Part shown: in pieces, positions 6,559-15,571 of the stretch
Layout: each line of letters starts with the position of its first letter
How positions within the stretch are numbered: the first letter of the stretch is position 1
Assembly (NCBI RefSeq): GCF_011065405.1
Contig: NZ_CP047056.1
Location: 2,936,747 to 3,000,746, forward strand
Reading direction: 5' to 3'
DNA: 64,000 nt
Origin: Succinivibrio dextrinosolvens
GTDB taxonomy: Bacteria > Pseudomonadota > Gammaproteobacteria > Enterobacterales > Succinivibrionaceae
Translations under genes and position numbers: made by a program
The notes under the pieces: model-generated
Seen by the model: the letters and a program-made list of their open reading frames with translations, nothing else
Database searches by the model: none
What the model was told of the DNA's origin: nothing

Positions 6559-6831
6559 ATGTATTACAGAATTGGTTTCCCTTTCTGGAAAATTATGGCT
6601 CGTTTAGGTTTTGTATTGAGCTATCGTTATGATATTTATTACAGCCGTGAGTCTGATGATTATTGTGCATACAGTCCAGATATTAAAGGGTTGTTTGCTG
6701 AGTCAAAAGATTTAAATGAAGTTGTATCTGCTATGCAGGAGGGTGCAAAAGAGTTGGTTTCTATTGATCTCGGCAGAAATGTAGATCATCTATGTCCTAC
6801 AGGAATTATTTCTAAGGCTCTTCCTGTATGA
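6559..6831 (+). CDS. hicB: HicB-like antitoxin
   Basis: A 90-residue protein, starting at ATG 6559 because GAGG at 6547-6550 is well placed for it; an ATG at 6541 has no such site. The core YDIYYSRESDDYCAYSPDIKGL followed by a predicted helix (DLNEVVSAMQEGAKELV) is the partly degraded RNase-H-like fold of HicB/DUF1902 antitoxins. The last bases overlap hicA (ATGA). Antitoxin-first order is a known variant. HicB would bind HicA and repress the operon. No helix-turn-helix or ribbon domain is obvious at the short C-terminus. Confidence 0.72.
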   Translation: MYYRIGFPFWKIMARLGFVLSYRYDIYYSRESDDYCAYSPDIKGLFAESKDLNEVVSAMQEGAKELVSIDLGRNVDHLCPTGIISKALPV

Positions 6832-7037
6832 ATGGTTATTACTCGCTAGTTATTAAGTTACTTCAACAAATCGGCTACGAATACTACAGAAACGGAAAAG
6901 GCTCACATGAAATATGGGTTCAGAAAGACAAAGATGGAAATATTTGTGGTCGCTGTCAGATTCCAAGACATCTAGACAATAAAGTTTGGGCAAACAAATT
7001 GCTAAAAGATGCCGGAATAAAAGAAAAGATCAGATAA
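6828..7037 (+). CDS. hicA: HicA-like mRNA interferase toxin
   Basis: A 69-residue protein with the double-stranded RNA-binding-like fold expected of HicA/YcfA: helix (LVIKLLQQIGYEYYR), then GKGSHEIWVQKDKDG with the catalytic histidine in GSHEIW, then CQIPRHLDNKVW and a C-terminal helix ending LKDAGI. Translation couples to hicB through a four-base overlap. It lies alone with hicB between two tmRNA-end copies, so the pair may stabilise this small insert. Confidence 0.82.
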   Translation: MNGYYSLVIKLLQQIGYEYYRNGKGSHEIWVQKDKDGNICGRCQIPRHLDNKVWANKLLKDAGIKEKIR

Positions 7038-7524
7038 ATTTTGTTATTATTAGGTTCAGTTCTTATTCGTACTTTTTGTAGGAATAAATGATTTTATATT
7101 TATAAATATGTTGTTTTAACAAATTAGATCCCTACATTACGTAGGTTTCAAAGTCCTATATGAGGCATCCATAAGTCCAAAATATAGGCCGCTACAGATT
7201 TGAGATTTGCAATCAACTGTAGTGTCAGTGCCCCTCTCTATGATGGGCTAATCATTTCTACATAGCCATGGTTACGATGTAACCAAGAATCTTAAGTGCT
7301 TAATCAGACTAATCATTAGAACTGTAATAAAGAATAGGGACTTAGTTTCTATTTTGCTCATTTTCAAATGAATAGATTCATTAAAATCTGTAGTTTTTTG
7401 TAGAGTTTTTATATTTAATTGATTTGTAAACTAATTTTATAGTAATTTATCCCTCCACCTCCACCAAAGCCTTTAACACCTTGATGCAGCATGAAGAGAG
7501 CTGTTTCAATTCTGTTTTCTTGTG
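7038..7524. other. Spacer with small hairpins and the first 84-bp repeat
   Basis: No gene is seen. Several short inverted repeats sit close together: CCTAC / GTAGG near 7132-7146, CTACAG / CTGTAG near 7192-7222, and TGGTTAC / GTAACCA near 7269-7285. They might be a structured RNA or remnant mobile DNA. The 84-bp repeat starts at 7394. Confidence 0.45.
7394..7477 (+). repeat. 84-bp direct repeat, left copy, with tmRNA-like end
   Basis: Matches 9355-9438 without gaps at about 77 of 84 positions. It contains CCCTCCACCTCCACCA at 7451-7466, the same acceptor-strand sequence as at 6354-6369. The paired copies bracket 1961 bases that hold one gene, so they look like attachment sites of an inserted unit. 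Confidence 0.8.
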
Positions 7525-8979
7525 TTAATTTTCAAATAGCTGATCAATTGTTAATACATGAACAAAATCACCAAAATAATTTGTTTTTCTTAATCCATAC
7601 GTTGTTATCAGTGTATTGTGAATAGTTGCTCTTTTAGAAATATGTTCGCGGAGCATTTTTTTTCTTCTTTCTAGAATTAAGTGGTATTCCTTATCAACTT
7701 CAAATTCGTCGTTGTAAAACTTTATCTCACACATGTGTACTACATTGTCTTTTCTGACAATTATTAAATCAATTTGTGTTCCACGTGTGTTTTCATCTCC
7801 TCTTTTTGACCAGAGCGCTTCTGTTGTAGATACTCCTCCGATCTGCAGAGCCATTTTGATCTGGGGGATGTGATTCCAACAAACATTCTCAAAAGCATAG
7901 CCTTTCCAGGAAAGTACTCGACTAGAGTCTTCTATGTTTATCCAGTCAATATTTCTGTTATCGCTACTCTTGTCTAAAAACGTTAAATAGAAATAAGAGA
8001 ACGGGTCCACTAGTTTGTATATTTCATCTCTTTTATTGTCACCAAATGATTTATATTTGATAATAAAATCTCCGGAAATTAAAGCGTTAAGCTGCCTTGA
8101 TACTTCTCCGCTGTCTGTTACTCCTGTTATTTCAGACAATTCTTTTCTTGTTATGCCTTTATTTTTTGATGCTATTGCTTTTATGATTTGTTTAATAGGT
8201 TCAGCGTTTTTAAATAGTGAAGCAAACATTCGATTAAATTCATCTTTTAATGGAGCTTCATCTGCAAAGAAGATTTCATTGATGTTTTGAGCTAAACTTA
8301 ATCTCTTATTGAAATACCTTAAATAATAAGGAATACCTCCAACCATCATGTATGCTTGGATTACATCATAACGAGACATACAGATTCCCTTTGATGTTAG
8401 AAATTGCTCGCATTCTCTAAGAGTGAATGGTTTAAGTTTTATTTCGAATGTGACTCTTCCATAAAGACCACCATGATTGTTTATGACATTGGTGAGAATC
8501 CAGGAACAGGAACTTCCACAAACAATTACCATAAGGTTCTTTCTGTGGCATGCCCACCCGTTCCAAAAAGCCTCGAAACCTGTCATAAATTTTGCTTTCG
8601 GAGTGTCTAGCCATTGCATTTCGTCTAAGAAAACAACAATTCTTTCATTGTCCTTATATTTTTCCATGAGAAGCTCTTCAAGCATATAAAATGCCTCTAG
8701 CCATGATTCAGGCGTTTTTTTCCCTTTATAGCCTTGTATAGTTAGTGATCTAAAAAAATGTGTTAGCTGATCTTTCATTAAATGTGCTTTTACATTCTCC
8801 TTTTCACTATCAATGGGAGATAATCCTGCATGACGAAAATTTAACCTGTCTCTAAATACTTCATCAATCAGGTATGTTTTGCCAACACGACGTCTACCAT
8901 ATAAAGCAATAAGTTCAGCATCTTCGCTATGATATAGCTCATTTAATTCTTTGATTTCTTTTTCTCTACCGATTAGCAT
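7525..8979 (-). CDS. AAA ATPase with C-terminal DUF234/nuclease-like domain
   Basis: A 484-residue protein. Residues ~1-230 form an ATPase_2-type AAA domain: Walker A GRRRVGKT near residue 29 and Walker B IVVFLDEMQWLD near 120. A winged-helix region follows (GITRKELSEITGVTDSGEVS). The C-terminal part holds GTQIDLIIVRKDN and CEIKF, the D and E-x-K of a PD-(D/E)XK nuclease fold, as in DUF234 proteins. These ATPases occur in many copies across bacteria and archaea and their role is not settled; mobile-element or defence functions are possible. It is the only gene in the unit bracketed by 84-bp repeats. Confidence 0.85.
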   Translation of the reverse strand: MLIGREKEIKELNELYHSEDAELIALYGRRRVGKTYLIDEVFRDRLNFRHAGLSPIDSEKENVKAHLMKDQLTHFFRSLTIQGYKGKKTPESWLEAFYMLEELLMEKYKDNERIVVFLDEMQWLDTPKAKFMTGFEAFWNGWACHRKNLMVIVCGSSCSWILTNVINNHGGLYGRVTFEIKLKPFTLRECEQFLTSKGICMSRYDVIQAYMMVGGIPYYLRYFNKRLSLAQNINEIFFADEAPLKDEFNRMFASLFKNAEPIKQIIKAIASKNKGITRKELSEITGVTDSGEVSRQLNALISGDFIIKYKSFGDNKRDEIYKLVDPFSYFYLTFLDKSSDNRNIDWINIEDSSRVLSWKGYAFENVCWNHIPQIKMALQIGGVSTTEALWSKRGDENTRGTQIDLIIVRKDNVVHMCEIKFYNDEFEVDKEYHLILERRKKMLREHISKRATIHNTLITTYGLRKTNYFGDFVHVLTIDQLFEN

Positions 8980-8994
8980 TGCTTATCCTTTATT

Positions 8995-9285
8995 TATAAT
9001 TTTCGGTGAAATGGAATATTTATCTTCTCATCGAAAATTATAATTAAAAGAATTCTCTTTTTCCACTTGTATCTAATTATAATTTTCGATAAAAATACTT
9101 TTTTATATCTTCATCGAAAGTTATAGATGTAAGATATGTCGTTTTATGCGACTAAAAAATCTTTTAAGATGAGATGATAACGTTATGTTTACTTGTTAAT
9201 GCAATATTGAGGGATATTATTGAGAAAAATAGAAAATTAAAGTTTTCGATAAGATGTGTGATTTGCTATTTCATCGAAAAATATA
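8995..9285. repeat. Three copies of an inverted repeat upstream of the ATPase gene
   Basis: Arms TATAATTTTCG and CGAAAATTATA lie at 8995-9005 / 9032-9042. Diverged copies lie at 9078-9088 / 9115-9125 and 9238-9248 / 9275-9285. In all three pairs the left ends of the two arms are exactly 37 bases apart. The array starts 16 bases before the ATPase start codon and may be its operator or a recombination site. Confidence 0.75.
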
Positions 9286-9354
9286 AATTAGTAATCTGCT
9301 CGGAATTTCTTTTTATTGCAATATGTCCTGCTTGGAGGTGTTTTATTCTGTATT

Positions 9355-9438
9355 TTTTTTGTAGTGTTTTTATATTTAATTGATTTATAAACAAATTTTA
9401 CAGTAATGTATCCATCCACCTCCACCAAAGCATTTAAC
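9355..9438 (+). repeat. 84-bp direct repeat, right copy, with tmRNA-like end
   Basis: Ungapped partner of 7394-7477. The tmRNA-like core here is CCATCCACCTCCACCA at 9412-9427, with one change in the T-stem strand. Confidence 0.8.
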
Positions 9439-9606
9439 TTTTGTTTCTTTTGCTATTCATCTCACAAACATGTTTTATTTTTCTGTTGAGACTCTGTTTC
9501 TATCTTAAACTTATACTGTGATTATTTTTTTATAATGTAGGTAATTTTTGCTTACTTGTTCTAATGTGTACGAAGAAATAGGTCATCTAGATAATAGAGG
9601 TGTAAC

Positions 9607-12600
9607 ATGAGTGATTTTTCAGTTAATCGCAATACAGTTTCAAATGTTAATCTTGGAAACAATATACCTCATGCCCCTAATGTAGAGCCTTCATCTAATC
9701 AGAATCCTGAATTGAATGATGCTGAAAATTTAAATGGCATTCTTCAGAGGAATAATTCCAATAATGTTAGACCTTCTAGAGAAGAACTGCTTCAGACTAT
9801 GCAGAGAATTGCTGGTAATCTTCAGAATAACGGTATTAATAACCAGATTTCAAATAAAGAGAAGTTGTTTTTTCTCATTAATATAGATAAAGCTGTGATC
9901 AATTCTGTTCATTCAGAGCATGCACCTCACCTTGCAAAGCTTCAGGAGTTGGCAAGTGAATGCGATCTGGCTTTTAAAAAAGAAGTCTTAGATTTGATCG
10001 AGGATTTTGACTGCTTTAAAAAGATGGGGCAGACCTATAAAAAGGCAACATCTAATTCGCAGAAGGCATTTTTAGATTTAGGTGTGGCTTTTTTATTAAC
10101 AGCAAATTTCTTTAAGGATTTTAAGGCTTCCTGCAATATTGCCACTCTTGATCAGAATCTTGTTCTAACCGTTCAGGGAATGATCTGTGAGCTTATGGCC
10201 TGTGGCGAGAAAAACGTCGAAGGCATTTTATCTAAAATCAATCAGCTGCTTGACGGTATGCCTGATGAAAACAAGACTAAGGGCGCAGATGCATTAAAAA
10301 AATTCAAGAATAATATAAAGAGTATTGCTGACAATAAACTTGGAACAGCCAGTGATATCAAAAAGATTCACTCTGAGTATAAGAATGCCTGTGAAAACCT
10401 GTCATCTGTTAATCCAGATACTCTAAAACTTACAGTCCCTAATTCAAAGCTGACAACTATGAATGGAGAAATTCCTTCAGAATGTGGACTTATTGCTATT
10501 TATGACGACTCGGAAACAGCTGAGAAGATATCTGATATAGATAGAAATTTTTATCCAAAACTTTCTGCTTTAAAAGAACTGTCGAAGGATTTTGATATAA
10601 CACTTAAAGCGAAAAATCTGAGAGGGGAGAGTTTAAGTAATCTTTATACAAGACTTGAACAGGAAGCTTCATCAAACACTTTTCTAAAAAATAAACTTGA
10701 TGATTTCTCTCGTAAGGCTTTTGACGAGATTGGCAAGAGAGTTGTTGACCTGCTGCACAATGCCGGATCTAACTTTAATTTGGCCAATGAGCTTACCAAA
10801 ATCGGTGATGCTATTGGCAAGCAACTAAATCCCGAGCACAGTAAGGCTTTATCCAAGGTTGTAAGTCTAAATCTTGCAAAGATGCCTGCAATCAATGGTG
10901 TAAAAGAGACTCCTAATCTTAGGGCATTACAGTCTCTGATGCAGAAAATTTCCACTAATCCAAAGCTTCAGGAGCATTTCTCTAAGATTATGCAGCTTCT
11001 AAGCTTTACCGGATTTAATATTACCTCCTTTGCTGGTTTATTGGGAATTGATTCTGACAAAGAACCCAAAATAGCCGAGACCAGAAGTGTTGAGGTTATT
11101 CTGAAAATGGTTGATGTTCTTGCATCTCCTAAAGATGGACCTGCCTTTATCGACAGCCTTGCCTCAACTGTTCTTCCTGATTTAGTCTCATCAGAGACCT
11201 TTAATGCCATGCTGTCCATGCTGTCAAATCTTGGCAATGACGAACTGACTCAGAAATGCGGTAAGTATCAGGATCTGGCTATTATAAAACAGGCTGCCTT
11301 AAAAGACTTTAAGCCGGAAGTTTTGTCTGACTATGTGAAATTATATGGTGCGCCTCCAACTCCAGAGGAGATTGCTTTTAATCCAGATCATTTTAAAGAT
11401 TATTCTTTGCAGCAGGCTCTTAATAAAATTATTAACGCAAAACCAAAGGATATTGATTCAAAAACTTTGAATACAGTGTTAACCGCAGCTTGTGAGACAA
11501 GAAAAGTTCCTCACCTGAGTGTTATCTGGAACACTGTCTTGAATACTACATATCATGCTCATATGGCAGAGAAACTTGAGAAAAAACAGATAAGTGAGGT
11601 ACCAAAGAATGTTTTCTCAATGACTTTGTCTGAGGCCATGGGGAAGAAAGAAGATGCAAACAGACAGTTGTCATCAGGAGAACTTGCATTAAGAGAATTT
11701 AATAACTCTCTATCTGACGGCGTAAAAGAGCTTATGTCTTCTAAGGCTCAGGGCATGATCAGAAATAAGGGGCAGAGTGATGATCTTGTAAGCATTACCG
11801 AAGCCCTTAATTCAAACAATGAGTATTATACTGCCTTAGGCGCAATTCGTAATGAAAGCTTTGAAGGTAAACGCCAGAAAGCTGTTGGGCAGATGCGTGA
11901 AGAGCTTTTTCTAATCGATAGAAATTATACAATGAAGGACGATTATTCACTTAAAAAAATCACTTCAGAGGATGAACTTATAAAGCACAATGTAAACAAG
12001 CATCAGCTCATTGACTCAATCAACGTCAAATATAAGAATTTGAGCGATAACTTTGTTACCCTAATGAAAAAATCTGAAGCTCCACTGCAGAACCCTGCCT
12101 TGTTGGAGCTACTGGATGCACAGGGACTTGAACCGGGGCAGATCCCAAAGGGGGAGGATGTTGCTGTAACCCTGATTGCACTACGAGATAATCTGGTAGA
12201 CGACTTGTCTATGCTCAGCATGGATACTCTAAGAAACAACGGTATCTCTGATCCTTCAAAGCTCGATTTTTCAGAGTCTGATTTTAAATATGGCGCAGAG
12301 CTTAACAATTTTATTGCTAAGAAAAATCTCATGGAAGCAAACGGCATTGATTCCTCAATGCTCAATGATCCGAATTTCTCAGATGAGAGAATGTCTGCCT
12401 TTAACCAAAAATGCGATGAAGCTTTAGCTGTGCTTAAAAATGCCTTAGCTTCGCAGGTAATTGTTAAGCCCCTCAGCCAGTTTACAAAGCTGTGTGTTGC
12501 AAAATACATGCAGATTTCTCTTTTAAGGCATGGCGAGAGCTATTCCCAGTTTATAGCAAAAGAAGAAGGCGCAAAATACATAGAGAAGAATGGCGATAGT

Positions 12601-14922
12601 GAAGAGTCTCTTAAGCAGGCCAGAATTCTTACCTTTACCAGAAATATGGAATTTGTAAAGCATCTTTCTTCATTAAGTTTGAATCCTGCTACAACTGACA
12701 ACTCAATGATTTCTCTTGAAAAGCTTGTTTTGAATGATCTCTGTCAGTCTATGGGCTTTGAGACAGAGATTGAGGATGAGATGTACAAGCAGATCTCAAA
12801 TCCTCACTTTGATGAGAATCAGAAGAAGGAAATTATAAAATCACTTAAAGTTAATTCCCAGAATGTTGATTTGTCTTCATTTGGCGTAGGAGACCCTCGT
12901 GGCGGACGTTCTGAATTCTCTCGTGACCTCATGGATCTATCTTCATTCAATGGCTCTGAATTTAACAGTAAACTCAAGGAATTTGTTCAAAAGCATCTTT
13001 CAGAAAAGAATCTTTCCAAAGCTGATGCATTGCTGAGCTATATAAATCATGATGACAGTGAGGAGGGGGCTGTATCTGTTGCCCTTAAGTCTGCCTTCAA
13101 AGAAGATTCATTTACAAATAATGCTGTTCTTATGAGAGTTCAGAACAGTTTTGATAGTGACTATAAGCATGTCTTTGAAACTTCAAAAGAGCAGAGAAGT
13201 GAAATTGGTAAATCCCAGTCAGAACTAATTTCTCAAATAGACAGCAAATTACTTGGAGATTCACATATCCGAGCTCTGGTTAGACTTGCTTTAAGTTATG
13301 CTGCTGCAAAGTTAGGCTATTACGATCGTAAGAGTCTTCTTGATGCGTATCAGAATGATGAGCTTGATGAAAAAGGTAAAAAACGTGTAGAAGATGAGAT
13401 GACAAAAGCTCTTAACCTGAGAGGTATAGATTCTAATCTTGCAAGACTTATAGTGAAGGCAAGAATGAATCAGGGCAAGATCTCACATGCTTTTGCCAGA
13501 AGTTTCAGCCAGGTAAAACAGATGGCTTTTACTGTATTAGGCTCTATTGCTGGAATGTTCAGAGCGCGTAAACGTTCAGAGGCCGAGACTCAATTAAGAA
13601 GACAGCTAAAATTTGAAAATGCACTGGCTTGTGTAACAGAAATGGTGAAAAACGTCGGTCGAGATAATGTGAAGTATATTGATGAGGATAAACAGTTTAA
13701 ATTAAACATAAATCCTCTTAAAGATGTCGATTCCATATTCGGAACCGCTCTGGGAAAAAATGGATTTGTCTCCCTTAAAACTTCTCTGGCGATTCTTAAT
13801 AAGAATGGGCTGGTTATTTCACGTGACGGAGCAGGCAAGATAAGACTGGATATTAATACCTCTACACTAGCTAATCTTTCTGCTAATGTGGGTTCCACCG
13901 CTAAAATTGGGACACTGGATTTAGAAGGAAAAGCTGGCAAAGGTAAGACTCTAAATCTGAAGTTTGATTCTGATGAGGAGGCCAGTGTATTTATAACCAA
14001 ACTGTTCTGTTCAAAGCTTAAAGCAGATGATGTTCGTCTCGCTGCAGAAGCAGCATTAGGCTCAAATACACAGAAAGCAGGAGGAATATCTGTAACCGAA
14101 AATCTGAGTGATAGAGTTAAATATCAGATGGTGAGATCCGATGTTAAAGAAGGAGCATATGCTTATGCAGAAAAGGAGTATGCAAAGAAGCATCCTTTCT
14201 TAAATAGGATATTTAACAATGTGGATTTTGGAAAGCTGAACATTGGTATTTCAGGTTCAACTAAGAAAGGAACAATGTCCGACAACAGTGGTCGCATAAT
14301 TCAGACTCATAGCACATGGTCTTCCAAGGCTGAATTTTCTGCTGTTCAGTTAAAAGCTAAAGTCAAGTCTACAGAAAATTATATTAAAGATGCACTTCAG
14401 ACTGTTTCTGCAGATGTACAGAAACTCGATAAAAACATTGACAAGTATTTTAATGATAAGGCCAAAAAGACCGAAAATAGCAGTTATGAGACTTATCATA
14501 CGGTTCATATCTCTGATATAACCGGAATGATTGATTCTGCGAAGGACACAACTGTATTGTCAAAGCTAACATCGGATCATATCAGTATTCTTAAGAGGGA
14601 TGGTTTTATCAATGATGCAGTGGCTGAATCCCTTGAGAAATATGTTGACTCAGATGATGTAGTCAGTGTTTCTATTGATATGCAACTCAAGCAGAGTGTT
14701 ATTAAAGCCTATAAAGACGATCCTGATGGTCTATCAAAGGCAGCTGATGATGTTGGAAAAAACTATGAGTGCAAGAGTTTTAGAATAGAAGTATCTGACA
14801 CTAAAAAGAGTGTAAAGAGCTTTGATTTACTTAATATTGCCTCAATGGGCTATCTAAGCTTCTCTCGTGAGGTAACTGCCAAAGGAAACATGATTTTATC
14901 TTTTGAGAGAACTAAACTGTAG
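9607..14922 (+). CDS. 1771-residue protein, possible type III secreted effector
   Basis: Starts at ATG 9607 behind AGAGG. No family is recognised. The first ~65 residues are polar, rich in Asn and Ser and without a Sec signal peptide, as in type III secretion signals. Residues ~65-1290 are mostly predicted helical, with many Lys/Glu-rich segments. A basic patch (MFRARKRSEAETQLRRQ) lies near residue 1320. After it, up to the C-terminus, the sequence alternates strands and glycine-rich turns (LGKNGFVSLKTSLAIL, NIGISGSTKKGTMSD). No membrane helix is obvious. A CesT-like chaperone gene converges on it. Size and layout recall giant effectors such as the AvrE group, but no specific match can be claimed. 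Confidence 0.6.
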   Translation: MSDFSVNRNTVSNVNLGNNIPHAPNVEPSSNQNPELNDAENLNGILQRNNSNNVRPSREELLQTMQRIAGNLQNNGINNQISNKEKLFFLINIDKAVINSVHSEHAPHLAKLQELASECDLAFKKEVLDLIEDFDCFKKMGQTYKKATSNSQKAFLDLGVAFLLTANFFKDFKASCNIATLDQNLVLTVQGMICELMACGEKNVEGILSKINQLLDGMPDENKTKGADALKKFKNNIKSIADNKLGTASDIKKIHSEYKNACENLSSVNPDTLKLTVPNSKLTTMNGEIPSECGLIAIYDDSETAEKISDIDRNFYPKLSALKELSKDFDITLKAKNLRGESLSNLYTRLEQEASSNTFLKNKLDDFSRKAFDEIGKRVVDLLHNAGSNFNLANELTKIGDAIGKQLNPEHSKALSKVVSLNLAKMPAINGVKETPNLRALQSLMQKISTNPKLQEHFSKIMQLLSFTGFNITSFAGLLGIDSDKEPKIAETRSVEVILKMVDVLASPKDGPAFIDSLASTVLPDLVSSETFNAMLSMLSNLGNDELTQKCGKYQDLAIIKQAALKDFKPEVLSDYVKLYGAPPTPEEIAFNPDHFKDYSLQQALNKIINAKPKDIDSKTLNTVLTAACETRKVPHLSVIWNTVLNTTYHAHMAEKLEKKQISEVPKNVFSMTLSEAMGKKEDANRQLSSGELALREFNNSLSDGVKELMSSKAQGMIRNKGQSDDLVSITEALNSNNEYYTALGAIRNESFEGKRQKAVGQMREELFLIDRNYTMKDDYSLKKITSEDELIKHNVNKHQLIDSINVKYKNLSDNFVTLMKKSEAPLQNPALLELLDAQGLEPGQIPKGEDVAVTLIALRDNLVDDLSMLSMDTLRNNGISDPSKLDFSESDFKYGAELNNFIAKKNLMEANGIDSSMLNDPNFSDERMSAFNQKCDEALAVLKNALASQVIVKPLSQFTKLCVAKYMQISLLRHGESYSQFIAKEEGAKYIEKNGDSEESLKQARILTFTRNMEFVKHLSSLSLNPATTDNSMISLEKLVLNDLCQSMGFETEIEDEMYKQISNPHFDENQKKEIIKSLKVNSQNVDLSSFGVGDPRGGRSEFSRDLMDLSSFNGSEFNSKLKEFVQKHLSEKNLSKADALLSYINHDDSEEGAVSVALKSAFKEDSFTNNAVLMRVQNSFDSDYKHVFETSKEQRSEIGKSQSELISQIDSKLLGDSHIRALVRLALSYAAAKLGYYDRKSLLDAYQNDELDEKGKKRVEDEMTKALNLRGIDSNLARLIVKARMNQGKISHAFARSFSQVKQMAFTVLGSIAGMFRARKRSEAETQLRRQLKFENALACVTEMVKNVGRDNVKYIDEDKQFKLNINPLKDVDSIFGTALGKNGFVSLKTSLAILNKNGLVISRDGAGKIRLDINTSTLANLSANVGSTAKIGTLDLEGKAGKGKTLNLKFDSDEEASVFITKLFCSKLKADDVRLAAEAALGSNTQKAGGISVTENLSDRVKYQMVRSDVKEGAYAYAEKEYAKKHPFLNRIFNNVDFGKLNIGISGSTKKGTMSDNSGRIIQTHSTWSSKAEFSAVQLKAKVKSTENYIKDALQTVSADVQKLDKNIDKYFNDKAKKTENSSYETYHTVHISDITGMIDSAKDTTVLSKLTSDHISILKRDGFINDAVAESLEKYVDSDDVVSVSIDMQLKQSVIKAYKDDPDGLSKAADDVGKNYECKSFRIEVSDTKKSVKSFDLLNIASMGYLSFSREVTAKGNMILSFERTKL

Positions 14923-14948
14923 TTCTGTTTACAGAATCAGTATTAAAT

Positions 14949-14977
14949 TTCATGATGGCTTTTTAAACCATCATGAA
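14949..14977. terminator. Hairpin between convergent giant gene and chaperone gene
   Basis: TTCATGATGG and CCATCATGAA form a 10-base perfect stem with a 9-base loop. The stem includes the last codons of the minus-strand gene. The loop contains TTTTT; no strong T-run follows, so efficiency is uncertain. Confidence 0.55.
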
Positions 14978-15571
14978 CATAGCCTGATTAGCCATGATAT
15001 CGATGGAATGCAGTACCTCCTGGTCATTGCCGTCACTATGTGCAGCCCCAGAATGCTGATTCAGTCTGGAAGAGGTATTTGCTGTATCCTGTCTTATAAT
15101 TCCTTTATCTGCATTCATGCTTCCAAGAATTGAGGAGATGGAGCTTCCCTGAGCTGCATTTTCTAGAATCTCAATGATTTTTGATAAAAGCTGCTCCTTT
15201 AAAATGCCCGCATTTTCCATGAATTCTCTGATGTGGTTCTCTAATACTACAGCGTTGATTTCTTCATACATTACATCATGACAAATCCAGATGACTTTTG
15301 TTTCGCTGTCGTAGGCAATTCGAATATTTCCGAAAACTCCACTGATGATATTGGAATTTAAGAGAATCTCAAAAATATCACGATTTTTTTCTATAAATGC
15401 AGACTCAAGTTTTTCAACCTTGTTGTAGAGAGTGATGGATTTTTCCCCAGCACTAAGATAAATATAGCCAGTACCTTCCACAAAGGTTTTTGTGAACGCT
15501 TTATCTCCAAAAGGAGAGACCTTTATGGATTTAAATGTTTTTATATATTCATTGATTTCTTCTATACGCAT
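14963..15571 (-). CDS. CesT/Tir-type secretion chaperone
   Basis: A 202-residue protein. Residues ~1-135 fit the CesT fold: an N-terminal helix, strands (GYIYLSAGEKSITLYNKVE), helix plus LLNSNIISGVFGN, then strands (IRIAYDSETKVIWICHDV) and a last helix (LENHIREFMENAGILKEQLL). This spacing is typical of dimeric class I type III chaperones. The C-terminal ~65 residues are extra, polar and probably flexible. Type III chaperones are usually encoded beside their cargo, so the convergent giant gene is the natural candidate partner. No secretion apparatus genes are in the window. Confidence 0.7.
   Translation of the reverse strand: MRIEEINEYIKTFKSIKVSPFGDKAFTKTFVEGTGYIYLSAGEKSITLYNKVEKLESAFIEKNRDIFEILLNSNIISGVFGNIRIAYDSETKVIWICHDVMYEEINAVVLENHIREFMENAGILKEQLLSKIIEILENAAQGSSISSILGSMNADKGIIRQDTANTSSRLNQHSGAAHSDGNDQEVLHSIDIMANQAMFMMV

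Larger units (their letters stand above)
8980..9606. other. AT-rich stretch between ATPase gene and giant gene
   Basis: Apart from the inverted repeats and the right 84-bp repeat, no gene is seen. A TATAAT at 9531-9536 may be the -10 of the giant gene, about 70 bases upstream of its start; a matching -35 is not clear. Confidence 0.4.

Noticed and set aside
9233-9290. CRISPR-like array near the ATPase gene
   Set aside because: Three diverged inverted repeats with unequal distances between units and no uniform repeat-spacer pattern or cas genes.
7451-9427. CTCCACCTCCACCA copies as tRNA genes
   Set aside because: Only the 3' strand of a T-stem and acceptor is present; no D-arm, anticodon arm or 5' acceptor strand precedes any copy.
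12003-12509. Antisense 168-codon frame in the giant gene
   Set aside because: Opposite strand of a continuous 1771-codon frame; composition is that of a mirror frame.
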